This document shows, piece after piece, positions 1-7,537 of a stretch of 64,000 nt of DNA (the stretch's first letter is position 1; each line of letters begins with the position of its first letter). Source of the DNA: Halobacteriales archaeon QS_1_68_20 (GTDB lineage: Archaea; Halobacteriota; Halobacteria; Halobacteriales; PXRE01); NCBI GenBank assembly GCA_003021085.1, contig PXRE01000006.1, forward strand, positions 62,001 to 126,000. Reading direction: 5' to 3'. Position numbers and translations under genes: made by a program. The notes beneath the pieces are model-generated. The model did not search any database and had not been told where the DNA came from. It saw only the letters and a list, made by a program, of their open reading frames with translations.

Positions 1-2
1 AC

Positions 3-617
3 GACTGCGATCCGGTAGAGATAGCCGAGGCGGCCCGCGACGTGAGCGACGACAGCGGCGTCCGCGTCGGCGTCGCGCCCCAGGCCGCACACCTCGAACG
101 CGTCGCCGAGACCGGCGTCGAGACGTGGGCCCAGCACGTCGACCCCGTCGAGCACGGCAGTCACACCGGCACCGTCCACGCCGAGTCGGCCGCGGACGCG
201 GGCGCGACGGGCACCCTGCTGAACCACTCCGAGCGGCGCCTGAAACTCGCAGACGTCGACGGTGCGCTCCGGGCGGCCGAACGCGCCGGCCTGGAGACCT
301 GCGTCTGTGCCAACGACCCCGACCAGATCGGTGCCGCGGCCGCGCTCGGCCCCGACGCGGTGGCCGTCGAACCGCCGGCACTCATCGGCACCGGCACGCC
401 AGTCAGCCAGGCCGACCCCGAGGTCGTCGAGGGCGCGGTCGACGCGGCGGCCGCGGTCGACGACGCCGTGGACGTGTACTGCGGCGCCGGCATCTCGACC
501 GGCGAGGACGTCGACGCCGCTGGCGACCTGGGCGCGACGGGCGTCCTGCTGGCGTCCGGCGTGGCGAAGGCCGACGGCCCGCGGGCGGCCCTGCAAGACC
601 TCGTCTCCGGCGTCTGA
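3..617 (+). CDS. tpiA: Triosephosphate isomerase (5' end outside window)
   Basis: The 3' part of a gene whose reading frame is open to the left edge of the window. Triosephosphate isomerase interconverts dihydroxyacetone phosphate and glyceraldehyde 3-phosphate in the cytoplasm. The visible protein carries archaeal TIM-barrel hallmarks: the stretch [14 protein letters not shown], the motif LLNHSERR, the catalytic glutamate in [11 protein letters not shown], and the phosphate-binding CGAGIS and LLASGVAK segments near the C-terminus. The compact end, without the extra helices of bacterial enzymes, fits the short archaeal form of about 215-225 residues. Only a few N-terminal residues appear to be missing. 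The next gene is convergent. Confidence 0.95.
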   Translation, partial: DCDPVEIAEAARDVSDDSGVRVGVAPQAAHLERVAETGVETWAQHVDPVEHGSHTGTVHAESAADAGATGTLLNHSERRLKLADVDGALRAAERAGLETCVCANDPDQIGAAAALGPDAVAVEPPALIGTGTPVSQADPEVVEGAVDAAAAVDDAVDVYCGAGISTGEDVDAAGDLGATGVLLASGVAKADGPRAALQDLVSGV

Positions 618-645
618 GAGCGATTCGAGCGGTCGCGGCTGGTGG

Positions 646-1266
646 CTACTCGCCGCCGAGCGGCGGCCGCGTCCTGCGGTCGGAGGAGGAGCCGCCGACT
701 TCGTGGCAGTCGTGACACGTCAGCAGCCCCTGGACGTTGACGACCGCGCCACCGCAGGACCTACACCCGTCGGCTATCGCCGTCCCGTCGTCGGGGTCGG
801 GCGTGGACTCGGTCTCGACCCGCTGGCGGACGGGGAGGTCACCGGTCTTCAGCGCCGCGACCGCTTCCGAGACGGTGTGGTGGACGTCGTCGTCGGTGTG
901 GGGGAAGCCCCCGGCGAGTCGGTCGTCGAGGTAGACGGCGACGGCCATCACCGGCGTGACGAGGACGGTGGAGGTCTCGCCGGTGAACCGGGATTCCCGC
1001 GTCCGGATGGAGAACGGTGGGCGGACGCTCACGTCGTTGGCCTCCGCCCAGGTCTCGAACTGCCTGAAGGTCTCGACGACGTCGTCGTACAGGCCGTGGT
1101 CGGACACGGAGACCTCCCCGGGCCAGGAGTGGACGGCGACGTCGTCGACGACGCCCTCGGCCGAGAGGTCGTGCAACGTCTCGATCTTGGCGTCGACCGG
1201 GTCTAACAGCAGTGCCGGCCGCGTGTACGCCTCTACGGTCACCTCGCTGTGGATGTCGCCTGTCAT
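646..1266 (-). CDS. Haloarchaeal protein with C-terminal zinc ribbon
   Basis: A 206-residue acidic soluble protein that I do not recognise by function. The C-terminus holds two paired cysteine motifs, CRSCGG and CHDCHE, about 12 residues apart, which looks like a zinc ribbon. The N-terminal 150 residues have mixed alpha/beta character (ETLHDLSAEGVVDDVAVHSW), reminiscent of haloarchaeal regulator-like families. The start chosen is ATG at 1266 (MTGDIHSEV). An in-frame GTG at 1332 would add 22 residues with no conserved look. The gene is convergent with tpiA. A DNA- or RNA-binding role is possible, but that is inference from the zinc ribbon alone. Confidence 0.7.
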   Translation of the reverse strand: MTGDIHSEVTVEAYTRPALLLDPVDAKIETLHDLSAEGVVDDVAVHSWPGEVSVSDHGLYDDVVETFRQFETWAEANDVSVRPPFSIRTRESRFTGETSTVLVTPVMAVAVYLDDRLAGGFPHTDDDVHHTVSEAVAALKTGDLPVRQRVETESTPDPDDGTAIADGCRSCGGAVVNVQGLLTCHDCHEVGGSSSDRRTRPPLGGE

Positions 1267-1445
1267 AGTAGATTCTCCGTCCCCCGCCCGGTTCCACGTG
1301 CAACTGCAACCGGCGCGACTGTATACCTTCACACCACTTTCGGGCGAGGTGGTTTTTCGTTACTTGCGCGGGATGCCGGGACCGTCCGTTCGCCGACAAC
1401 CGGCGCATGCTTGCGGTTTCACGCACTCGCAGTCGCCGCTGGTGC

Positions 1446-2702
1446 TTACTCGAAGTCCGACAGCGACACCTGGCCGTCGCCGTCTCGGCCGTCGTCGCGT
1501 CCCGTAGCATCCGACGGGTCGTCCCGGGACCCGCGGCGCTCGCTCGCGGTCGCCTCGCTGTCCTCCCAGGCGTCGAGGTTCGCCTGGTCGGCGTCGTCGA
1601 ACGACAGGTTTGAGACGCGAACGCCGACCTTCCGGACGGCCTCGTCCTCGAACTCCGACAGCAGGTCCAGCGCCACCTCCTCGACCAGGTCGGGTTCGTC
1701 GACGGGCCCCGGCAGCGACCGCTCGCGGGTGTTGACGTCGAACGGCGGGGTGACGACCTTGATGCCGATGGTCCGGTAGAGCGCGCCCTTCCGGCGGGCG
1801 CGGTCCGCGACCGCGGTCGCCAGCGTCCGGACCCGCTCGCGCTTCTTCCCTGGGTCGTCGGTCGACTCGGTGAACGCCGACTCCCGCGAGAGGCTCTTGG
1901 GACGGCCCTTCGGGGTCACCTCGCGGTCGTCGATCCCTCTCGCGCGGCGGACGAGTTCGCGCCCGCGCTCGCCGCGGTCGGCCTCGATCTCGGCGGGGTC
2001 GGCCGCCGCGAGGTCGCCGACGGTCTCGATGCCGCGCTCGCGGAGGTCCCGTGCGGTGACGGGGCCGACGCCGTGCAGTTCCTCGATCTCCAGCGGCGCG
2101 AGGAACTCCTCGACCTCGCCGGGGCGAACGACCACGAGGCCGTCGGGCTTGTCGTGGTCGCTGGCGATCTTCGCGGTCGCCATGTTCGGCGCGCCCCCGA
2201 CGCTGGCGGTGACCCCCACCCCGCGGTCGATGCGCTGTTTGACGTGGCGAGCGAACCCCTCGGCGACCTCCCAGGCCGTGCGGTCGGTCACGTCGAGGTA
2301 CGCCTCGTCGACGCTCACCTCCCGGACGACGTCGGCCACGTCGTGCAGGATGGCCTTGACGTCGCTGGCGACGTCCTGGTAGTACTCCATGTCGACCGGG
2401 CGGTAGTAGCCCGCGTCAGGGTCGTCGGGGTTCTCGGTCTTCCGGGGGAGTTTGTCCAGCGCCTCCGAGATGGCCATGGCGCTCTCGACGCCGTACTCGC
2501 GGGCCTCGTAACTGGCCGTGGCGACGGCGCCGTGGCCCTCCCCCTCCTCGTAGCCCATGCCGACGACGAGGGGTTCGCCCCGGAGTTCGGGTTCGCGCAG
2601 GCGCTCGCAGGCCGCGTAGAAGCAGTCCATGTCGACGTGGAGGACGATGCGCTTCTCGTCGTCCTCGGTCACCCCGGGCAGCCGCCCCCCGCGTTCGGCC
2701 AT
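1446..2702 (-). CDS. dinB: DNA polymerase IV (Y-family translesion polymerase)
   Basis: A 418-residue Y-family DNA polymerase, expected to copy past damaged template bases. The palm domain shows the metal-binding aspartate of VDMDCFY (D24) and the SVDEAYLD pair (D132, E133). A helix-hairpin-helix region follows (LHGVGPVTARDLRERG), then the little-finger domain. An acidic linker leads to QVSLSDFE at the very C-terminus, a haloarchaeal-type PCNA-interacting motif. The start is ATG 2702, with a TATA-like AGCTTAACG about 27 bases upstream. The open frame continues far beyond this start, but that part is low-complexity non-coding translation. The gene is divergent from the BrkB-type gene. Confidence 0.93.
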   Translation of the reverse strand: MAERGGRLPGVTEDDEKRIVLHVDMDCFYAACERLREPELRGEPLVVGMGYEEGEGHGAVATASYEAREYGVESAMAISEALDKLPRKTENPDDPDAGYYRPVDMEYYQDVASDVKAILHDVADVVREVSVDEAYLDVTDRTAWEVAEGFARHVKQRIDRGVGVTASVGGAPNMATAKIASDHDKPDGLVVVRPGEVEEFLAPLEIEELHGVGPVTARDLRERGIETVGDLAAADPAEIEADRGERGRELVRRARGIDDREVTPKGRPKSLSRESAFTESTDDPGKKRERVRTLATAVADRARRKGALYRTIGIKVVTPPFDVNTRERSLPGPVDEPDLVEEVALDLLSEFEDEAVRKVGVRVSNLSFDDADQANLDAWEDSEATASERRGSRDDPSDATGRDDGRDGDGQVSLSDFE

Positions 2703-2813
2703 GTACGCGGGTACGCACCGGCCCCCGTTAAGCTTCGGAAACCGAACCGGAAGTGGTCTGGCGTCGACAGTTCGCCGCCCGGTACTTATGCGGTCTCGGG
2801 GCCTATCGCCGTC

Positions 2814-3797
2814 ATGTCCCGGCGGTTCGAACACGCCCGTTCGACGGTGCTCGCGGTCGTCCGCGAGGCCCGCCGCGAGGACGTCACGTTCATCGCCGCG
2901 AGCATCGCCTACCACGCGTTCGTCTCGCTGTTGCCGGTGTTGCTCCTGCTGACGCTGATCGTCTCGACCATCGGCAGCGAGCAGTTCGTCGACGAGGTCC
3001 TGGAGCTGACCGCGACCCTCATGCCGGCCGCGGGCCAGGGCGTCGTGGGAGACGCCCTCCGGAACGCGACCGGCAGCGTCGGCGCGTCGCTGGTGGGCGT
3101 CGCCGTCCTCGTGTGGGGGACCTTCCGGATCTTCCGGGCGATGGACGCCGCGTTCGCCGAGATCTACGACACCGAGCGCAAGACCTCGCTCGTCGACCGC
3201 GTCACCGACGCCGTCGTCGTGTTCCTGGCACTCGGCATCGCCGCGGTCGTGGCCGTCCTGTTCGGATCGCTGGTCGACGTCCCCGACTCCGTTCCGTTGT
3301 CGGGGCTGCTGGACGCGCTCGTGGCGGTGTTCGGACTGGCCGTCGCACTGTTCCCGATGTACTACGTGTTCCCGAACACGGAGGTCACGGTCCGCGAGAT
3401 CGTCCCCGGGGTCCTCGTGGCGGCCGTCGGCTGGGTGGTACTGCGGTGGGCGTTCGGCTTCTACGTCTCCGTCTCGAGCAAGCCGGACCTCTACGGCCTG
3501 CTCGGGACCCTGTTGCTGCTCGTGCTCTGGCTCTACGTCGGCGGGCTCGTGCTGCTGGTCGGTGCCGCGGTGAACGCCACGCTGGCGGAACGAACGAGCG
3601 CCCACCCGCCTCGCAAGCGACAGTTCGGCCGGGAGGTCACGGACGCCGACTCGTTGCGGACCGCCGTCGACTCGCTGGTGGGGCAGGCCCGCGACGCCGG
3701 CGTCTCCGAGGACGAGGTTCGGCACGTGCTTCGCAGGGAGGCCGACCTGGTCGGTGCCGCCGGCCGCGAGGCCGGATCGGACTGCGACCAGGCGTGA
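2814..3797 (+). CDS. YihY/BrkB family membrane protein
   Basis: A 327-residue integral membrane protein of the YihY/virulence factor BrkB family. About six hydrophobic segments are visible, beginning with AYHAFVSLLPVLLLLTLIV and ending with LLLLVLWLYVGGLVLLVGAAVNA. The family signatures AASIAYHAFVSLLP and LYVGGLVLLVGAAVNA are both present. The cytoplasmic tail of about 60 residues is charged. The molecular function of the family is not firmly established, although it was once thought to include RNase BN. The start ATG 2814 has a TATA-like ACTTATG about 27 bases upstream, in the short divergent region shared with dinB. Confidence 0.9.
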   Translation: MSRRFEHARSTVLAVVREARREDVTFIAASIAYHAFVSLLPVLLLLTLIVSTIGSEQFVDEVLELTATLMPAAGQGVVGDALRNATGSVGASLVGVAVLVWGTFRIFRAMDAAFAEIYDTERKTSLVDRVTDAVVVFLALGIAAVVAVLFGSLVDVPDSVPLSGLLDALVAVFGLAVALFPMYYVFPNTEVTVREIVPGVLVAAVGWVVLRWAFGFYVSVSSKPDLYGLLGTLLLLVLWLYVGGLVLLVGAAVNATLAERTSAHPPRKRQFGREVTDADSLRTAVDSLVGQARDAGVSEDEVRHVLRREADLVGAAGREAGSDCDQA

Positions 3798-3815
3798 TCG
3801 CCCGCAGGCGACGCT

Positions 3816-4970
3816 TCAGTGCGGCCCGCGGACCTGCATGCCCTGTTCTTCTAGGGCGTCGGCCAGCGCCGACAGCAAAAAGGAGACGTTCTTCGGGCGG
3901 GCGGAGTAGCCCATGCAGCCGATCCGCCAGATCCCGCCCGCGAGGTCGCCCAGGCCGCTGGCGATCTCGACGTCGTACACCTCCAGCAGGTGCTCGATGA
4001 CGGCGTCGCCGTCGATGCCCTCGGGAATGCGGACGGCGTTCAGCGTCGGCAGCCAGTAGGTCCGCTCGGGGTTCAGTTCCAGCCCCAGCGAGTGCAGGCC
4101 GTCGCGCAGGGCCTCCGCCAGGATGCGGTGGCGCTCCCAGCGCTCCTCGATGCCCTCCTCGGCCACGAGACGGAGCGCTTCCCGGAGCGCGTAGACGTTC
4201 GTGATCGGCGCCGTGTGGTGGTACGCCCGCTCGTCGCCCCAGTAGTCCTCCAGAAGCGAGAGGTCGAGGTACCACGACCGGGGTTCCTCCTCGCGGGTCG
4301 TCACCTTCTCCATCGCGCGCTCGTTCAGCGTCAGCGGCGAGGCGCCCGGCGGGCACGACAGGCACTTCTGGGGGCCGGAGTAGGCCACGTCGACGCCCCA
4401 ATCGTCGACCTGCACCTCGACGCCGCCCAGTGACGTGACGCAGTCCATGATGGTGAGCGCGTCGTGGTCGTGGGCCGCGGCGGTGATCTCGGGCACGTCG
4501 GGCTGGAGGACGCCCGTGGAGGTCTCGGCGTGGACGAACCCGACCACGTCGGGGTCGTGTTCGGCGCAGGCGTCGGCCACGTCGTCGGGATCCAGCGGTT
4601 CGCCCCAGGGTGCGTCGACTTTCGCCACCTCGCCGCCCGCCCGCCGGGCCATGCTCTCCATGCGGCCGCCGAAGTAGCCGTTCGTGGGCACGAGGACGGT
4701 GTCGCCCGGTTCCACGAGGTTGGCGAACGCGGCCTCCATCGCGGCGGACCCGGTGCCGGAGACGGGGATGGTCCACTCGTTGGCCGTCCGGAAGGTGTAC
4801 CGGAGCAGGTCCTGGGTCTCGTCCATGATCTCGACGAACGAGGGGTCCAGGTGGCCCACCAGCGGCGTGGACATCGCCCGGAGCACCCGGGGGTGAACGT
4901 CGCTCGGCCCCGGCCCCATCAGCGTTCGATCCGGGGGAGTCAGTTCGCCGACGTCTGGTGCGTCGCTCAT
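3816..4970 (-). CDS. Class V aminotransferase (alanine-glyoxylate/serine-pyruvate type)
   Basis: A 384-residue PLP-dependent aminotransferase of the alanine-glyoxylate/serine-glyoxylate group. The N-terminal MGPGPSDVHPRVL is the family's opening motif. D176 in IMDCVTSLGG should pair with the cofactor pyridine nitrogen. K202 in SGPQKCLSCPPG is the Schiff-base lysine. The C-terminal RIGCMGYSARPKNV segment is also typical. It probably moves an amino group to glyoxylate or pyruvate in glycine/serine/alanine metabolism. The exact donor cannot be read from sequence. The start ATG 4970 is preceded by AACTTTATCC about 30 bases upstream. Confidence 0.92.
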   Translation of the reverse strand: MSDAPDVGELTPPDRTLMGPGPSDVHPRVLRAMSTPLVGHLDPSFVEIMDETQDLLRYTFRTANEWTIPVSGTGSAAMEAAFANLVEPGDTVLVPTNGYFGGRMESMARRAGGEVAKVDAPWGEPLDPDDVADACAEHDPDVVGFVHAETSTGVLQPDVPEITAAAHDHDALTIMDCVTSLGGVEVQVDDWGVDVAYSGPQKCLSCPPGASPLTLNERAMEKVTTREEEPRSWYLDLSLLEDYWGDERAYHHTAPITNVYALREALRLVAEEGIEERWERHRILAEALRDGLHSLGLELNPERTYWLPTLNAVRIPEGIDGDAVIEHLLEVYDVEIASGLGDLAGGIWRIGCMGYSARPKNVSFLLSALADALEEQGMQVRGPH

Positions 4971-5134
4971 GGGCGGGGGGTTCCGCCCGCTCGTGGATAA
5001 AGTTACGCGCTTCGGATGCGGTCAGGGTCGGTATGTAAGGGTGCCTGATCGTTAGACGGTGATTCGGTCGGCAACACGTCGAAAGCCCCTGGCGGGCTTC
5101 GGTCGCTATGCGGTTACTCGGCCGGCAACGCGTA

Positions 5135-5257
5135 GAAAGCCCCCGGACCGCTTCGGGAACCCGGACGACGCAAGCACCGCAAGGCGCGACTGAGCGAAGC
5201 GAAGGAGCAACTGAGGAGCGCAGCGAGGCCCGGGACCGAAGCGGTCCGGGGGCTTTC
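5135..5257. repeat. Inverted repeat flanking a conserved repeat core
   Basis: A perfect 22-base inverted repeat: left arm 5135-5156, beginning GAAAGCCCCCGGACCG; right arm 5236-5257, ending GGTCCGGGGGCTTTC. The core of about 80 bases includes GACTGAGCGAAGCGAAGGAG, which recurs at 43.99-44.03 kb next to a copy of the right arm. In single-stranded form the element could fold into a long stem. Confidence 0.85.
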
Positions 5258-5381
5258 AGTCCCACCCCACAGCTCGCCGCAACCACCAGCCTCCCCAGCC
5301 GATTCGCTCGCGCGCCAATCGGTTCGCGGCCTCGCGGTGCTCGGCACGCGAACCAGCGCGCGCCGTGGCGGTCGGCCGGCC

Positions 5382-5405
5382 ATATATGAAAATATATTCA
5401 TATAT
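5382..5405. repeat. AT-rich palindrome, copy 1
   Basis: ATATATGAA (5382-5390) and TTCATATAT (5397-5405) form a perfect 9-bp inverted repeat around a 6-base spacer, inside very GC-rich DNA. A close relative lies at 53155-53185. It could be an operator or part of a small mobile repeat; neither role is shown by the sequence. Confidence 0.75.
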
Positions 5406-5423
5406 ACCGTCACAGCCGGCGCT

Positions 5424-5450
5424 GGCGCGCGCTGGCGCGGCCTCCGTGCC
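5424..5450. repeat. GC-rich repeat segment shared with 50.34 kb
   Basis: GGCGCGCGCTGGCGCGGCC at 5424-5442 is identical to 50339-50357, and the following CCGTGCCG is shared after one mismatch. It lies within the same repeat-filled intergenic block as the other dispersed elements. Confidence 0.75.
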
Positions 5451-5550
5451 GCGCCAGAGGGGCGCGAGGGACGAGTAACGGAAGGAACGCCCGGAGGGCG
5501 TGACTGAGTAACGCAGTCGGCTGGGGAGGGGTGTGGGTGCGGCTCGCGGG

Positions 5551-5682
5551 GCGGGACTGAAAGGGGCCGCGGGCTCGACGACGCCCGGCGACGTTCCCGC
5601 GAACGACCGTGAGCGGGAGCCAGCGAGAGCGTCGCTCTCGCGCGGGACTGGCTGTTGCTGACCAGGTTACCGTCGACAGAGA
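5551..5682. repeat. Dispersed intergenic repeat, copy A tail
   Basis: The segment opens with GCGGGACTGAAAGGGGCCG, identical to 43942-43960. It ends with GGCTGTTGCTGACCAGG followed by TTACCGTCGACAGAGA, which aligns with tails at 44083-44105 and 50434-50470. A small hairpin, CGAGAGCGTCGCTCTCG, lies between them, as in the 50.39 kb copy. No coding potential is seen. Confidence 0.7.
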
Positions 5683-5734
5683 TCACACCCAAAAACACAC
5701 AACCAAAACCACCACACTTAGCCGGCGACCGGGG

Positions 5735-5740
5735 ATTTAT
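5735..5740 (+). promoter_or_regulatory. TATA box for hyuB-hyuA
   Basis: ATTTAT lies about 27 bases before the hyuB ATG at 5765. This spacing predicts a leaderless transcript and supports that start over the upstream in-frame codons that lie in repeat DNA. Confidence 0.55.
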
Positions 5741-5764
5741 GGCCGGGCCAACCGACCCACGGGT

Positions 5765-7537
5765 ATGGTATCCCCGGGCGAACGGCAAGTATTCCGCCAC
5801 GCCCTCGAGGGCGTCGTCGAGGAGATGGGCCTGACCCTCCAGCGGACGGCCTACTCCACGAACATCAAGATCCGACGGGACCACACCTGCGCACTGTTCG
5901 ACAGCGAGTTGCGCCACGTGGCCCAGCACGACATCGCACCACAGCACATCGGGTCACTGGCGTCGGTTGTCCCCCGGAACCTGGAGGACCGACTGGACGA
6001 CCTCGAACCGGGCGACGGCTTCCTCGTCAACGACCCCTACCGCGGCGCCGTCCACCTGCCGGACGTGATGCTCATCTCGCCGCTGTTCCACGACGGCGAA
6101 CTGGTCGGCGTCGCGGCCAACTCCGCCCACCACGTCGACATCGGCGGCGGGACGCCGGGCGGCATCCCCACCGACAGCACCGAACTCTACGGCGAAGGGA
6201 TCATCATCCCGATGACGAAGGCCGTCGAGGACTGGGAGTACGACGAGGCGGTCCTGGGCCTGCTCCAGCGGAACGTCCGGGACGCGAAGATGCGCCTGGG
6301 CGACTACCGCGCCCAGCTGGGCGCCAACCGCATCGGCGAACAGCGGTACGTCGAACTGATCGACGAGTACGGTGCCGACGACATCGACGACTACCTCGAC
6401 GACCTGCTGGACTACACCGAGCGGCGGGTCCGGGCCGCCATCGCGGACCTGCCGGACGGCACCTACGAGGCCGAGGACTACATGGACGGCGACGGGGTGG
6501 TCGACGAACCCGTCCCGCTCCGGATGGCCATCACCGTCGACGGCGACGAGATGACCGTCGACTTCACCGGCACCGCCGAGCAGAACGAGGGGCCGCTGAA
6601 CTGCACGCCCGCGATGGTCTTCTCGGGGGCGATGAGCGTCGTCATGGCGCTGGTCGGCGCGGACCTCCCGAAGAACGACGGCTTCTACCGGCCGTTCGAG
6701 TTCGTCACCCCCGAGGGCACGATGGTCAACCCCCGGCCCGAGGCGCCCGTCGCGGCCGGGTGGGAGATTCCGATGCGGGCGGGCGAACTCGTCACGAAGG
6801 CAATGACCGAGGCCCTGCCTGACGAGACCATCGCCGCCTCGAAGGGCATCGTCTGCAACGTCGCCTACGGCGGCGAGGACCCCCGGGACGGCGAGGAGTA
6901 CGTCTACTACGAGACGGTCGCCGGCGGGTACGGCGCCCGCGAGGAGAAAGACGGCATGGAGGCGGTCCAGACGCACTTCCAGAACACGGCCAACAGCCCC
7001 ATCGAGGAACTCGAACGCGAGGTGCCGCTGTACGTCCGCCGCTACGAACTGATCCGCGACTCCGCGGGTGCCGGCCGGACCCGGGGCGGCCTGGGCGTCC
7101 GCCGGGACGTGGCGTTCTACGACCACAGCGCCAGTTTCTCGATCCTCTCCGAGCGCGCCAAGTCCGAACCCTGGGGGCTGTTCGGCGGCCACAGCGCCCG
7201 CCCCGCGACGTACCTGTTGAACCCCGACACAGACGAGGAACGCGGTTTAGGATCGAAGTCGACGACGAAACTCGCCCCCGGCGAGGTCGCCAGCGTCCAG
7301 ACGCCGGGCGGCGGCGGGTACGGTGACCCGCTGGAACGGCCGCCCGCGAAGGTCCTCGAAGACGTCCGCGACGACAAGGTGTCCGTCGAAGCGGCCCGCG
7401 AGGAGTACGGCGTCGTGATCGAAGACGACGCTGTGGACGAAGCGGCGACCAGGGAGCGCCGCGAAGAAATCCGCGAGCAACGGAATGCAGAGGCAGGGAA
7501 TGCAGACACGGCCAGCGAGGAGGGAGGCGACGCATGA
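5765..7537 (+). CDS. hyuB: Hydantoinase B / oxoprolinase family subunit
   Basis: A 590-residue B subunit of the ATP-dependent N-methylhydantoinase/5-oxoprolinase family. These enzymes open cyclic amides or, in relatives, carboxylate ketones. Family features include TAYSTNIKIRRDHTCALFD near the N-terminus, the FLVNDPYRGAVHLPD and ANSAHHVDIGG histidine-rich segments, and QTPGGGGYGDPLERPP near the C-terminus. The last 60 residues are highly charged and low in complexity. The gene overlaps hyuA by four bases, so the two subunits are surely co-transcribed. The natural substrate cannot be decided from sequence; the neighbours give no pathway hint. Confidence 0.9.
   Translation: MVSPGERQVFRHALEGVVEEMGLTLQRTAYSTNIKIRRDHTCALFDSELRHVAQHDIAPQHIGSLASVVPRNLEDRLDDLEPGDGFLVNDPYRGAVHLPDVMLISPLFHDGELVGVAANSAHHVDIGGGTPGGIPTDSTELYGEGIIIPMTKAVEDWEYDEAVLGLLQRNVRDAKMRLGDYRAQLGANRIGEQRYVELIDEYGADDIDDYLDDLLDYTERRVRAAIADLPDGTYEAEDYMDGDGVVDEPVPLRMAITVDGDEMTVDFTGTAEQNEGPLNCTPAMVFSGAMSVVMALVGADLPKNDGFYRPFEFVTPEGTMVNPRPEAPVAAGWEIPMRAGELVTKAMTEALPDETIAASKGIVCNVAYGGEDPRDGEEYVYYETVAGGYGAREEKDGMEAVQTHFQNTANSPIEELEREVPLYVRRYELIRDSAGAGRTRGGLGVRRDVAFYDHSASFSILSERAKSEPWGLFGGHSARPATYLLNPDTDEERGLGSKSTTKLAPGEVASVQTPGGGGYGDPLERPPAKVLEDVRDDKVSVEAAREEYGVVIEDDAVDEAATRERREEIREQRNAEAGNADTASEEGGDA

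Larger units (their letters stand above)
4971..5764. other. Gene-free intergenic region rich in repeats
   Basis: This stretch of nearly 800 bases carries no convincing gene. The open frames crossing it are low-complexity. It holds a long-spaced perfect inverted repeat (5135-5257), an AT-rich palindrome (5382-5405), a GC-rich segment repeated near 50.34 kb, and a repeat tail (5551-5682) shared with 43.9-44.1 kb and 50.4 kb. Its right end contains the hyuB promoter. Confidence 0.8.

Noticed and set aside
2703-3725. N-terminal extension of the DinB reading frame
   Set aside because: The TATA box lies before ATG 2702, and the extension is antisense to the membrane-protein gene.
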